Shown: piece after piece, positions 33,751-44,400 of the stretch
Position numbering within the stretch: the first letter of the stretch is position 1
Layout: every line of letters begins with the position of its first letter
The notes under the pieces: generated by a model
What the model saw: the letters and a program-made list of their open reading frames with translations, nothing else
What the model was told of the DNA's origin: nothing
Databases searched by the model: none
Made by a program: the position numbers and the translations under genes
Source of the DNA: UBA4421 sp002470275
GTDB taxonomy: Bacteria > Pseudomonadota > Gammaproteobacteria > Pseudomonadales > Azotimanducaceae
DNA length: 64,000 nt
Assembly (NCBI GenBank): GCA_913052345.1
Contig: CAJXDR010000005.1
Span: 25,634 to 89,633, forward strand
Direction of reading: 5' to 3'

Positions 33751-36357
33751 ATGTCTCCTACCTTCGTCAACCTAGATCCCAGCATCGTCGACGAGCTGGC
33801 CACGCGATATGTGGTGACTCCCAACGAGCGGCTGGCCCGGGCCTACCGCGCGGCCTATGACGACTTGATGCTGAGCCAGGGACACCGCGTCTGGACGACC
33901 CTGCGCTGCACCAGTCTGGCCCAGTACCATCGTTACCTTTTACGCGAACTGATGGATACCACAAGCCTAGAGATTGAGCTGGTGGACGACCTCATTGCCC
34001 AACTGCGCTTTATTCAAGCCGCCCCACCTGACGCCAGCCATTTGGCCTCAACCGCCTTGGAGGCCTGGCAGCTTTGCCATCGGTACGGGATTCCACTGGA
34101 TCACCCAGGCCTCCAGCCCTCACGACTGCAGCCCTTTGTGGACTGGTGCCGTCGGGTGGCTCAACAGTTCAACGAGGCGGAGCTGATTAACGCACAAATT
34201 CCCACCCTGCTGCTGGCCCACCCCCCGGCCGTCACCCCGGACCTGGTGCTGGTCGACTTCGAACACCTCAGTCCGATGGAGGAGCAACTGCTGCACTGGC
34301 AGATGGAGCACGGCGCAGAGATTAGGGTACTCCAGCGAGGCGAAATATCGGCGTTTAAAGAAGACGCTATCCCCGCTGCCGAGCCACCCGCCGCTACCCG
34401 TCCCGCCTCGGTACAGGCCTTCTCGGAATTTCAGGAAGAGTTGGCGGCGGCCGCTCAATGGTGCCAAGACATCCGAGCGAACGCACCTGAAAGCACCATT
34501 GGCGTTGTCGTACCTAATCTGATGCAACATTACGCAGCCGTGCAGCGACAGTTCGCCGTCACTCTAAATCCGGGCTCGGGCAGCCTGGATATGCCCTTTG
34601 ACCTGTCCGGCGGACAGCCTCTCGCTAGCCAGCCGGTCTGGCAGCACGCTCGGATTATGCTGAACTGGGCGATTCAGCCCTTAGACCAAGCCTCCCTGCA
34701 GCCTGCCCTAACCTCTCCCTACCTTGCCTTAGCGGAATTCAGATCTCTGGTAACGGAGTGGCCAAGGACCTTCCGCAGGCGCATCACTCTGAGCCAGGCT
34801 GGCGCACGCCTAGAGGTCGAGGGGGACCCCAGCCCGCTTTTGACGTCTGCCGGCTTATTGGCCGATGCCGGCAAAAGAACGTTGAAGCACTGGGTGCAAG
34901 GCATTCGCAGTCTGCTCCAGGCAACGGGATGGCCCAACACCAGTCGATTAGGTAGCGTTCAATATCAGGCCGCCCAGCAGGTCCTGGATATGCTGACCCA
35001 TGTTGAAGGGCTGTATGGTCAGGAGCCCATCAGCAACCTCAGGGCATTTGAGCTGCTGGACCACGCCCTTGCCGGGCGCGCCTTCGGCAGCCAGCGGGCT
35101 GCTCAACCGATTCAGATTCTTGGGCTGCTTGAAACTACCGGCCTTGAATTTGACTACCTGTGGGTCATGGGCATGGGCGCCAATACGTTCCCGGCGCAAA
35201 GCCATCGAAACCCCTATCTTCCTGCCCAGCTCGCTGGGAGCTTTGGCTTGCCCCGGAGCACCCAGGAACAGGAGCTGGCCTTCGCACGACGACTGCTGGG
35301 TCATTGGGCAACCAGCAGCGGTCATCTCCAGCTTAGCTACGTGAATCAAGATAACGGCATGCCCGTCGCGCCCAGCGCTCTGATGCTACGCACGCTAAAT
35401 GCTGACCTGGCCCCCCAGCAGGCCGGCGCTTCAGCAGAGCAGGCTCACCAGCGTTTGCTGCTCAGAAATCCTGGCATGCACCCACAGACCATTCTCCTCG
35501 AAGACAGGCCAGAGACGCTGCCCGGCTTGCTACCGCCGGGCAAGCTCCAGGGCGGGGTTAGTCGACTAGAGGACCAGGCGCGGTGCCCCTTTCGGGCCTT
35601 TGCGCTCTATCGGCTGGGTCTCAAAAAGCCGCTACCCCCTCGGGACTTTCTGGACCTGGCTGAGCGGGGCATTCTCATTCACCAGGTCCTTGAGCGCCTC
35701 CTCACTAACGTGCCAGACAGCCAGGCCTTGGCGGCATTGACCCAAGAACAGGTTGAGGCGCTCTGTCGCCGCAGCATTCGAGAATACCGCCACCTGCCCG
35801 CTGGCTATGCCGAGACCGAGGTGAGTCGCGTGGTTGCCTTGGTCACCCGATGGCTTGACCTGGAGGCTAAGCGCCGGCCCTTCTCCATTGTGGGCGTGGA
35901 GCGAAAATTTGAACTGACGCTGGCTGAGATGACGTTCACCTTGAAGATTGACCGCATCGATCAGGTCGACGATGTGCGGGTCGTTTTGGATTATAAAACC
36001 GGGGAAGCGAACATTGCTGGTGCTCGGGGGGACCAGCCTCAAGCCCCCCAACTGCCCGCCTACAGTCTGATTTCGGACCAGGTCCAGGGCATCTACTATG
36101 CCCAACTCAAGACCAGCACCGTGAAGATTAACGGCCTGGCCTCCGAGGCCGCGACTTTGGTGGCGAACAAAGCCAGCGGCATCTCAGTCATTCATCCGGA
36201 TCATCCCTGGTCTGAACAGGTCGGACGCTGGCGGCTGCACCTAGCGCAACTCACCCTAGCCATCCGACAGGGCGCAGCCCAGGTGACCCCAAGCGGAGAC
36301 ATCTGTCAGCGGTGTCACCTCCACAGTTTGTGCCGCATCCGAGAACGTCAGTCGTGA
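33751..36357 (+). CDS. AddB-like PD-(D/E)XK nuclease, DNA repair
   Basis: The 868 residues resemble the 'probable DNA repair protein' family (TIGR03623-type) related to AddB. The N-terminal two thirds is a degenerate helicase-like scaffold. The C-terminal RecB-type nuclease carries LKIDRIDQVDD and VVLDYKTG (catalytic Asp and Asp-x-Lys). An Fe-S cluster is implied by the cysteine in EDQARCPFRAF and by CQRCHLHSLC at the end. It pairs with the following UvrD/AddA-like gene, whose GTG overlaps its stop. Together they should process double-strand breaks like AddAB or RecBCD. Confidence 0.88.
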   Translation: MSPTFVNLDPSIVDELATRYVVTPNERLARAYRAAYDDLMLSQGHRVWTTLRCTSLAQYHRYLLRELMDTTSLEIELVDDLIAQLRFIQAAPPDASHLASTALEAWQLCHRYGIPLDHPGLQPSRLQPFVDWCRRVAQQFNEAELINAQIPTLLLAHPPAVTPDLVLVDFEHLSPMEEQLLHWQMEHGAEIRVLQRGEISAFKEDAIPAAEPPAATRPASVQAFSEFQEELAAAAQWCQDIRANAPESTIGVVVPNLMQHYAAVQRQFAVTLNPGSGSLDMPFDLSGGQPLASQPVWQHARIMLNWAIQPLDQASLQPALTSPYLALAEFRSLVTEWPRTFRRRITLSQAGARLEVEGDPSPLLTSAGLLADAGKRTLKHWVQGIRSLLQATGWPNTSRLGSVQYQAAQQVLDMLTHVEGLYGQEPISNLRAFELLDHALAGRAFGSQRAAQPIQILGLLETTGLEFDYLWVMGMGANTFPAQSHRNPYLPAQLAGSFGLPRSTQEQELAFARRLLGHWATSSGHLQLSYVNQDNGMPVAPSALMLRTLNADLAPQQAGASAEQAHQRLLLRNPGMHPQTILLEDRPETLPGLLPPGKLQGGVSRLEDQARCPFRAFALYRLGLKKPLPPRDFLDLAERGILIHQVLERLLTNVPDSQALAALTQEQVEALCRRSIREYRHLPAGYAETEVSRVVALVTRWLDLEAKRRPFSIVGVERKFELTLAEMTFTLKIDRIDQVDDVRVVLDYKTGEANIAGARGDQPQAPQLPAYSLISDQVQGIYYAQLKTSTVKINGLASEAATLVANKASGISVIHPDHPWSEQVGRWRLHLAQLTLAIRQGAAQVTPSGDICQRCHLHSLCRIRERQS

Positions 36358-39300
36358 CTGGGCAATCGCCGCCAGATCAGGCCCAACGCCGCAAAGCCGT
36401 AGATGCCGGCAGATCGTTAATCGTGAGTGCTCCCGCAGGCTCCGGCAAAACCTCACTGCTGGTTGAGCGTTATCTCAACTTGCTAACCGTGGTTGAACGA
36501 CCCGAAGAAATTCTCGCCATTACCTTCACTCGCGCCGCCGCTGCGGAAATGAAAAGTCGTATTTTGAAGGCTTTGGAGGAACCAGGTGATCTGGCCCAGC
36601 GAGTTAGAGACCGAGATCACGCCCTGGGTTGGCAGCTTCAGGAGAATGCCGTCCGCCTGAGCATCCAGACCATCGACAGCTTCGCCTCAGATTTAGCAGG
36701 CCAGATTCCAGGGGGACACAGCACGCAGGGCATGCAGATCGAAGAAAACCCGCTGCTGCTGTATCGCGAAGCCATAGAGCGCCTATTTGCCCGAATGCAT
36801 AGCGATCATCCCAGTAAATTCTTTGTGGAGCAGTTCCTTGGCTATCTGGATAACAACGTGGATACGGGGGAGCGGCTGCTGCTTTCCATGCTCCGCAAAC
36901 GGGATCAATGGCTTGGGTTCAGCGGCGAAGCCATGGCCAATATTGATCTGATTGGCAACGTCATCAATGAATCTCTGGCCTCACTTCGGCAACAAATCAT
37001 CGGCGCCGTTGAGTGTCAGCTAGACGATGCGGACCAGAAAAATTTCCAGCTGCTCGCCGACCGTACAGAAGCCGTTGACCACTGGACGGCGCTGCTCCCG
37101 CTAGTCCTGAGTCAGCAAGGGACCCTAAGACGGCGGCTGACCCGTAGAGAGCATGCGGCCTTCACCGACCGCGAACTGAGTAACCATCTGGTGAGCTGGT
37201 ATGGGGATTTGGAGGAGAGAGGCCTGGCTGACGCGCTGGAAAATTGTCGCCAACTCCCGCCTGAAACTCTGGCCGGTGACGACAGGGAACGCCTGCAGAA
37301 CGTAAGCGCCGCGCTCAGCCTTGCCGCTGCAGAGCTGGAAAGCATTTTCGTGGCAAGGCGCCGGATTGACTTTGTCGGCCTGATGCTGCGAGCCATGCGT
37401 GGGCTGAGAGACGACCTGGGCCCTACCGACCTCGCCCTCTACTGGGACTATAGAATCCGCCATATTTTGGTGGATGAGTTCCAGGACACCTCTCATGGCC
37501 AGTTCCAGTTTTTTAACCTCTTGACCGAGGCCTGGCATTCCGGCGACGGCAATACCCTATTTGCCGTTGGGGACCCCATGCAGTCGATCTATCGATTCCG
37601 TGATGCCGATGTTTCGATCTTCCAGCGTTGTTGTGACCAAGGGATGCCAACGGTAGAGCTTGAGCCCATTCGCCTCACCGCTAACTTTCGCTCAGATCCT
37701 GCCTTGGTCACCTGGAGCAACACGCTGTTCTCTCGACTGCTTCCTGAAGATGCTCTGCCGCACCTTGGCGCCATTCCCTTCAGCCCCGCATCGGCGCAGA
37801 TCGACCCCAAGCCTGGCGCCCAGGTCCTCTGCCGACAGTTTGACGGCGTGCAGGCCGAGGCCAGCAGCATCGTGGACCATGTCCAGCGCTTACTCCGCGC
37901 CGACGATGAATCGGACATCGGCATTCTGTGTCGTGATCGAAACCAGCTACCTCCTCTGCTGATGGCCCTAAATGCTGCCCAAGTCTCGTTTACCGGCACC
38001 GACATTGACCCCCTGGGCGATCAGCCGATTGTTCAGGACTTGGCCAACCTGTACACCCTGCTGCTCAACCCGGAAGACCGCTTGGCTCTTCTCAGTACCC
38101 TGCACAGTCCAATGATTGGCCTGGGATTAGCTCAACTTGAGCACATCATTGGTCAGGCAGACCCGCTGGATTACTGCCTTCGGGCGTCCCCGCAAGAGCC
38201 GGCGCTGGTTCGCTTTGGAGAGGCCCTGAGCTGGGCCAGGAGCGGGCTCTATGAGATTCCCCTTTGCGAGGTGCTGGAGGGATTGTGGCTCAGGCTTGGC
38301 GGCATGGACGCCTACCCTGCCAGCGCCCTGGGGGATGCCCTCTGCTGGTTTGAGCTCCTTGAGAAATTAGGCGATCAGGCCTATGCCGCAGAAGAGCTTC
38401 GGCTGGGTATGGCAAAGCTTTACGCAAAGCCCGCGGAATTGAGTCGACTCAAGGTCATGACCATTCACCGAGCCAAGGGCCTGGAATTTAATCACGTGAT
38501 TCTGCCCGGGCTTTCCAAGCGCCCGAAGCCTGACGACCCCGTCTTGCTCATGTGGCGCCAAATGGAACAGGGCCTGCTGGCCGGTATCAATGGCGACCCC
38601 GGCCACGCCTGGCTGAAGCGGGAGGAAAAAATACGCGCTGAAAACGAGCAAAAACGACTATTTTATGTGGCCTGCACGCGAGCCAAGGACAGTCTATGGC
38701 TAAGCTACAGCCTGGCCGAGGGCAAGGAGCCAGAAGGGTTGGCACGCTACCTGGACCCGGACCAGACCGAAGTCAGCACCGACGTTACGCCGGGCGCCTG
38801 GACGAACCCTGGGGTGACGCTCAAACGCCTTCCTGCGACCTATGCCTGGAAGCCACCCGCCGAGAAAGCCCTGCCGTCAGTTGAGCAGGCGTCGCCGTCG
38901 CAAACGATTGATGATGAGGTCGATAACGAATTCAGTCTGGTGCTTGGCAATCTGGTGCACCGCGCTCTGGCCCTGGCCGGACAGCGTCAGATGCTTAAAT
39001 TGCCTCAGCTTGAAGGCAACCTTCCAAGGTGGGCTGGGGAACTTGGGGCCCATCCGGAATGGCAGGACGCGGTCATTGCTCAGGTGCGGACCCATTTGGA
39101 CAAAACGCTAGCCAGTCAAACCGGGCTTTGGGTTCTCGCGCCTAGGCCCTATAGCCACTTTGAATATGCGTTGACGGGGGTTAGCGATGGAGCGCTACGT
39201 CGCTTTGTGCTGGATCGCCTGTTTATTGAAGAGGAAACGATCTGGATCGTCGACTATAAAACCGCGCTGCCCGGCGACGGAGAAGATATGGCCACATTTC

Positions 39301-39443
39301 TCGAGCGACAGTGGGCGCGGTATCACCCCCAATTGGCAGGCTATGGGGAGATCGTGCAGCGCCTGTTGGACACACCCCAGCGATTGGAATTAGGCCTGTA
39401 TTTCACGGGCATGGACCATCTTGAGCACCATCTTTTTAGCTGA
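36354..39443 (+). CDS. AddA-like UvrD-family helicase-nuclease
   Basis: This 1,029-residue superfamily 1 helicase has Walker A SAPAGSGKTSLLVERYL, motif II HILVDEFQDTSHGQF, motif III FAVGDPMQSIYRFRDAD, motif IV LTANFRSDPALV, motif V MTIHRAKGLEFNHVI and motif VI LFYVACTRAKDSLWL. The C-terminal part has a RecB-like nuclease (FVLDRLFIEEETIWIVDYKT, then YHPQLAGYGEIV). The GTG at 36354 overlapping the addB-like stop (GTGA) is preferred to the GTG at 36312. It is the partner of the preceding nuclease for break resection. Confidence 0.92.
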   Translation: MTGQSPPDQAQRRKAVDAGRSLIVSAPAGSGKTSLLVERYLNLLTVVERPEEILAITFTRAAAAEMKSRILKALEEPGDLAQRVRDRDHALGWQLQENAVRLSIQTIDSFASDLAGQIPGGHSTQGMQIEENPLLLYREAIERLFARMHSDHPSKFFVEQFLGYLDNNVDTGERLLLSMLRKRDQWLGFSGEAMANIDLIGNVINESLASLRQQIIGAVECQLDDADQKNFQLLADRTEAVDHWTALLPLVLSQQGTLRRRLTRREHAAFTDRELSNHLVSWYGDLEERGLADALENCRQLPPETLAGDDRERLQNVSAALSLAAAELESIFVARRRIDFVGLMLRAMRGLRDDLGPTDLALYWDYRIRHILVDEFQDTSHGQFQFFNLLTEAWHSGDGNTLFAVGDPMQSIYRFRDADVSIFQRCCDQGMPTVELEPIRLTANFRSDPALVTWSNTLFSRLLPEDALPHLGAIPFSPASAQIDPKPGAQVLCRQFDGVQAEASSIVDHVQRLLRADDESDIGILCRDRNQLPPLLMALNAAQVSFTGTDIDPLGDQPIVQDLANLYTLLLNPEDRLALLSTLHSPMIGLGLAQLEHIIGQADPLDYCLRASPQEPALVRFGEALSWARSGLYEIPLCEVLEGLWLRLGGMDAYPASALGDALCWFELLEKLGDQAYAAEELRLGMAKLYAKPAELSRLKVMTIHRAKGLEFNHVILPGLSKRPKPDDPVLLMWRQMEQGLLAGINGDPGHAWLKREEKIRAENEQKRLFYVACTRAKDSLWLSYSLAEGKEPEGLARYLDPDQTEVSTDVTPGAWTNPGVTLKRLPATYAWKPPAEKALPSVEQASPSQTIDDEVDNEFSLVLGNLVHRALALAGQRQMLKLPQLEGNLPRWAGELGAHPEWQDAVIAQVRTHLDKTLASQTGLWVLAPRPYSHFEYALTGVSDGALRRFVLDRLFIEEETIWIVDYKTALPGDGEDMATFLERQWARYHPQLAGYGEIVQRLLDTPQRLELGLYFTGMDHLEHHLFS

Positions 39444-39571
39444 CGACCAAGGCTAACGATAAAGCGGGTGATATCAGCCCAAGCGCTTGATTGCATTTTG
39501 CGCCTAGAGCGTTACCATCCGCGCCGCCTTCAAGTAAAGAAAAACCCCAAATCGCGGACGAGGGACGCATT

Positions 39572-40615
39572 GTGCAGCTCGACAATCTAAATATTGAAAC
39601 TCAAGAAATTCTGATCACGCCGGAACAGTTAAAGGCTCGCCTGCCTGTCTCCATGGAGATCCAGCAGGCCATTAGTGACCACCGTGACGCCGTGCGCGCC
39701 ATCGTCGATCGTCAGGATCGCCGCATGTTGGTGGTCGTTGGCCCTTGCTCCATTCACGACACCAAGGCGGCGCTGGATTACGCCCAACGACTCGCCGAAT
39801 TTCGAGACCAAGTCTCGGATCGCCTATTTATCGTCATGCGGACCTACTTTGAGAAACCCCGTACCACCGTGGGCTGGAAAGGATTGATTAACGATCCCCA
39901 CTTAGACGATAGCTTCAAGGTGGCCGAGGGGCTCGAGATCGCTCGCAAGCTGCTGCTGGATTTATCGGCGCTGAACCTACCCCTTGCCACCGAGGCCCTT
40001 GATCCCATCACGCCTCAGTATCATCAAGACCTTATCTCCTGGTCCGCTATCGGCGCGCGCACAACAGAATCTCAGACACACCGGGAAATGGCGTCCGGGC
40101 TCAGCTGCGCCGTGGGCTTTAAGAATGGCACGGATGGCAGCATTGACGTTGCCATCAATGCCCTGCGATCCGTAGCCAGCGGTCATCGTTTCTTGGGGAT
40201 CAGCCCAACAGGCCAGGTCAGCGTCGTGCACACCAAGGGCAACCCCCATGGTCACGTCGTGCTCCGAGGCGGCAGCAGCGGCCCGAATTACAGTGCCGAG
40301 CATATCGCGGCCTGTGAGGTGGCCCTGACTGAGAACGGTCTCAATGCGTCCATCATGGTGGATTGCTCGCATGCAAATTCCAGCAAGGATTACCGTAAAC
40401 AGAGAGTCGTCGTTGAGAGTATTGGTGAGCAAATTGCGGCCGGCAATGGCTCCATTACCGGCGTCATGATTGAAAGCAATATTGGCCCTGGGAACCAGAG
40501 CATTAAGAATCCTGACGGCCTGCAATATGGCGTCTCAATCACCGATGCCTGCGTGGATTGGGCTGAGACCCAGGATTTGCTCCTCGGCCTACATGCTCGA
40601 ATGGGCAGCCGTTAG
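39572..40615 (+). CDS. aroG: DAHP synthase, type I (AroG/F/H)
   Basis: This enzyme makes the first shikimate-pathway compound from PEP and erythrose-4-phosphate. Family blocks include LLVVVGPCSIHD-type (VVVGPCSIHDTKAALDYA), MRTYFEKPRTTVGWKGLINDP, AIGARTTESQTHREMASGLS and MVDCSHANSSKDYRKQ. The GTG at 39572 has GAGGGA six bases upstream and gives 347 residues. The frame is open further upstream without family match. Which aromatic amino acid inhibits it cannot be read reliably. Confidence 0.95.
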   Translation: MQLDNLNIETQEILITPEQLKARLPVSMEIQQAISDHRDAVRAIVDRQDRRMLVVVGPCSIHDTKAALDYAQRLAEFRDQVSDRLFIVMRTYFEKPRTTVGWKGLINDPHLDDSFKVAEGLEIARKLLLDLSALNLPLATEALDPITPQYHQDLISWSAIGARTTESQTHREMASGLSCAVGFKNGTDGSIDVAINALRSVASGHRFLGISPTGQVSVVHTKGNPHGHVVLRGGSSGPNYSAEHIAACEVALTENGLNASIMVDCSHANSSKDYRKQRVVVESIGEQIAAGNGSITGVMIESNIGPGNQSIKNPDGLQYGVSITDACVDWAETQDLLLGLHARMGSR

Positions 40616-40623
40616 GGCCCCGC

Positions 40624-41205
40624 CTAGGAGTAATAGGCGTTTTCGGTCACGCTGTGGTCGGTGAGGTCCTGCACGCCCTTGAGTTCCGGCACTCGCTCCA
40701 GCAGCGTAGTTTCTACGCTACCCTTGAGCGTAATGTCCACCGCCGCACAGCCTTGGCAGCCCCCTCCAAACTGTAGAACGGCCATGGCCTCCTCGGTCAC
40801 TTCAACCAGCGAAACCATGCCGCCGTGTGCGGCCAGACCTGGGTTTATCTCGTTATATAAGACGTAGTTAATGCGGTCCTCAAGGGGCGCATCCGGTCCC
40901 ACCTTGGGTATCCGAGCATTAGGGGCCTTGATGGTTAACTGGCCGCCCATCTGGTCTTCCTGGTAGTCAACCTCAGCATCTTCTAAGTAGGGTTCGCTGC
41001 GTCCCTCAAACCAAGCTCGGAAGCCCTCATACTCCACGGCGATATCGCCGTCTTGCTCCTCTCCGGGTCGGCAATATGCGATACAGGTCTCGGCTTGGGG
41101 CGTGCCGGGCTGAGCCACGAATATGCGAATGGCCACCCCCTCCTGCTCCTGGTTGGAGAGCAGATCATGCAGGTAGGTCTGAGCACTGGCTGAAATCTCG
41201 ATCAT
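40624..41205 (-). CDS. nfuA: NfuA, Fe-S cluster carrier
   Basis: This 193-residue protein has a degenerate A-type N-terminal domain (MIEISASAQTYLHDLL) and a C-terminal Nfu domain with the cluster-binding CxxC in FGGGCQGCAAVDITL. Size matches E. coli NfuA (191), which supplies [4Fe-4S] clusters under stress. The ATG at 41203-41205 is used. The frame extends to 41370 through the leader. Divergent from metH. Confidence 0.95.
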   Translation of the reverse strand: MIEISASAQTYLHDLLSNQEQEGVAIRIFVAQPGTPQAETCIAYCRPGEEQDGDIAVEYEGFRAWFEGRSEPYLEDAEVDYQEDQMGGQLTIKAPNARIPKVGPDAPLEDRINYVLYNEINPGLAAHGGMVSLVEVTEEAMAVLQFGGGCQGCAAVDITLKGSVETTLLERVPELKGVQDLTDHSVTENAYYS

Positions 41206-41345
41206 TGGTTTCTTTCCTAGCGGCTTTTTTTGTCCTCGCGCAGGGCGGGTTGTCCCGACGCTTTGCCTGGGCTCAGTGTACTCCTTGCGCGAGGTGGATG
41301 CAGTCCCGGCATCGTCCTTTGCTCGCGCCGTCTTACGACACTCAG

Positions 41346-41414
41346 GGCCCGACCACAATATGAAGGTCACTCACGCCGAGCTGAAAGGTTGCTAATTGTG
41401 GTCCGGTCAGGGCC
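41346..41414 (+). promoter_or_regulatory. Nested inverted repeat between nfuA and metH
   Basis: GACCACAAT (41351-41359) is perfectly complementary to ATTGTGGTC (41395-41403). Just outside, GGCCC (41346-41350) pairs with GGGCC (41410-41414), with a 6-base bulge on the right side only. The 35-base loop holds TGAAGGTCACTCACGCCG. It lies 71-139 bases before the metH start. I could not match it to cobalamin, SAM or SAH riboswitch consensus. It may be a regulator palindrome or a leader RNA fold. Confidence 0.4.
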
Positions 41415-41484
41415 TCGTTACGGTACTTCTGAGCATCACCCTAGCTCGCCTCAACGTCTGCTCTACCTGCCAAAGGATGCGCTC

Positions 41485-44400
41485 ATGTCACACCTCAATG
41501 CTTTAGAGCGCCACATGCAGCGCCGGATTCTGCTCTTAGATGGTGCCTACGGCAGTGCTTTTCAACAGCTGGGCCTAGATGAAGACGCCTTTAGAGGACG
41601 ACGCCTGGCGGATCACGCTCAGGCCCTCCAGGGAAACCACGACATTTTGAATCTGACCCAGCCCGAAATCGTGATGGACATACATCGCGGCTATCTCGAT
41701 GTGGGCTGCGATATCATTTGTACTAATACGTTTAACGCTACGGATATCGCCCAGGCGGACTTTGGCACCGAACACCTGTGTCAAGAAATCAATCGGGAGG
41801 GGGCGCGCATCGCCCGATCTGCCGCAGAGGCCTATGACGCCCCGTCACACCCCCGATACGTGGCTGGCGTTATCGGGCCCACCAACCGCACCGCCAGCAT
41901 ATCCCCAGATGTGAACCGCCCCGAACACAGAAACGTCAGCTTCGACGACCTCGCCAAAGCCTATGCCGAGGCTGCGATCGGGCTGCTCCAGGGGGGCGTC
42001 GACCTGATCCTCATCGAGACGGTATTCGATACCCTGAATGCCAAAGCGGCCATCTCTGCCGTTATTCAGTTGAATCAGCAACGCGAGCACCCCATACCGC
42101 TGATCATTTCCGGCACCATCACCGATGCCAGCGGGCGCACGCTCTCAGGCCAAACGGTTGAAGCCTTTCTCTATGCCATCGAACATGCCAAGCCAATGGC
42201 CGTTGGCCTCAACTGCGCCCTGGGCGCGGAGCAACTGCGGCCTCATATTCGAGACCTGGCCCGGCTGGCCCGGTGTCCGGTCAGCGTGCATCCCAACGCG
42301 GGTCTGCCCGATGCCTTTGGCGAATATACTCAGGGGCCGTCAGAGATGGCGTCAATCCTCCGTGAGTTTGCAGAAGCCGGATGGCTCAACATCGTTGGTG
42401 GCTGCTGCGGGACCACGCCCGCACATCTAGCGGCCATTGGGCATGCGCTACGGGACCTACCGCCGCGTCAGGTCAGCGACTCATCGCCTATAGCCAACCT
42501 AAAGCTGACGGGGCTTGAGGCCATGGGGCGCCAGGAAGACAGCCTCTTTATCAATGTGGGGGAACGCACCAACGTCACCGGCTCGGCAAAATTCGCTCGC
42601 CTCATCAAGGAGGAGAAGTTCGAGCAGGCGCTGCAGGTGGCGCGTCACCAGGTAGAGCACGGGGCCCAGATCATCGACATCAACATGGACGAAGGCATGC
42701 TCGACGGGGAGCGTGCCATGGTGCACTTTCTTAATCTCATCGCCACGGAACCGGATATCGCCCGGGTCCCCATCATGATCGATTCCAGCCGGATGTCGAT
42801 TATTGAAGCGGGACTGAAATGCGTGCAGGGCAAGGCGGTTGTCAACTCGATCAGCCTTAAGGAGGGGGAAGACGCCTTTCGTGAGGCTGCAGCGCTCTGC
42901 CAACGCTACGGTGCGGCCATGGTCGTGATGGCCTTTGATGAAGCGGGCCAGGCAGACAGCTTTGAACGCAAAACCAGCATCTGCCAGCGCAGCTATCGAA
43001 TTTTGACCGATGACCTGGGCATCAACCCCAGGGATATCGTCTTCGATCCCAATATCTTTGCCATCGGCACCGGCATTCCCGAGCATGACAACTATGCCGT
43101 GGACTTTATTCAGGCGGTGGCCTGGATTCACGAGCATTTACCCGGCGCACACACGAGCGGCGGCTTGAGCAACGTTTCCTTTGCCTTCCGAGGCAACACG
43201 GAAATTCGGGAAGCCATTCATACAGTATTTCTCTACCACGCCATTCAGGCCGGCTTGACCATGGCCATCGTGAACGCGGGTCAGCTGGGGATTTATGACG
43301 ACCTAGACCCCACTCTGCGCGAGGCCGCCGAGGACCTGGTGCTGAATCGACGTTCAGACGCCACGGAGCGACTTTTAGGCCTCGCTCGGGAGGCAACGGA
43401 GGGAGCGCGTTCCGCACCCAAGGCTGAGGCAGCCTGGCGCACCCTGCCGGTGACGGAGAGGCTCCGACATGCCTTGGTCAAGGGCATTGGAGACTATGTG
43501 ATTGAGGATACCGAAGCCGCGCGGATCGCCTGTGAACGCCCCCTGGACGTCATCGAGGGGCCCCTTATGGACGGTATGAGCGTTGTGGGCGACCTCTTCG
43601 GCGCGGGAAAGATGTTTCTACCCCAGGTGGTCAAGAGTGCTCGGGTCATGAAGCAGGCGGTCGGTCATCTGGTGCCCTTTATCGAAGCTGAAAAAGCCCG
43701 TCCGGCAAAAGAGCAATCGGAGCAGGCCCAGCGTGCTGGACGGGCCAAGCTGGTGCTGGCGACGGTGAAGGGCGACGTCCACGACATCGGGAAAAACATT
43801 GTTGGGATCGTGCTGCAGTGCAACGGCTACGAGGTGATTGACCTGGGCGTTATGGTGCCCGCCGAAAAAATAATCCACACCGCTATAGCAGAGGGCGCAG
43901 ATTTGATTGGACTGTCCGGCCTCATCACGCCCTCTCTGGATGAAATGGCGCAGGTTGCTCAAGAAATGCAGCGAGCAGGCCTCAAAATTCCACTACTCAT
44001 TGGCGGGGCAACCACCAGCAAGGCCCATACCGCCGCAAAGATTGCCCCGAACTACACCAACCGTGCCACGGTCTACGTATCCGATGCCTCGCGCGCCGTG
44101 GGCGTGGCGGCCAAGCTGCTGTCCGATGACACCGCCTATGCGGAAACCATCCGGAAGGACTATGCGTTGATTAAGGACCGCGTCGAAGCCCGAAGAGAGC
44201 GGCGTGCATTCCTGACCTTGGGCGCTGCACGGGCCAACCCGTGCCCCACGGATTGGAGCGCCTACACACCGCCTAAGCCCAACTTTCTGGGGGTGCAAAC
44301 GATCTCGCCGAGCCTCGAGGCGTTGACGCCCTTTATCGACTGGACGCCGTTCTTTATGACCTGGCAGCTGGCCGGACGCTTCCCCGCCATTCTGCAGGAC

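Noticed and set aside
41206..41484. Cobalamin, SAM or SAH riboswitch upstream of metH
   Set aside because: None of the conserved boxes (for example the B12 box or the SAH-element core) could be found; only an unassigned inverted repeat is present.
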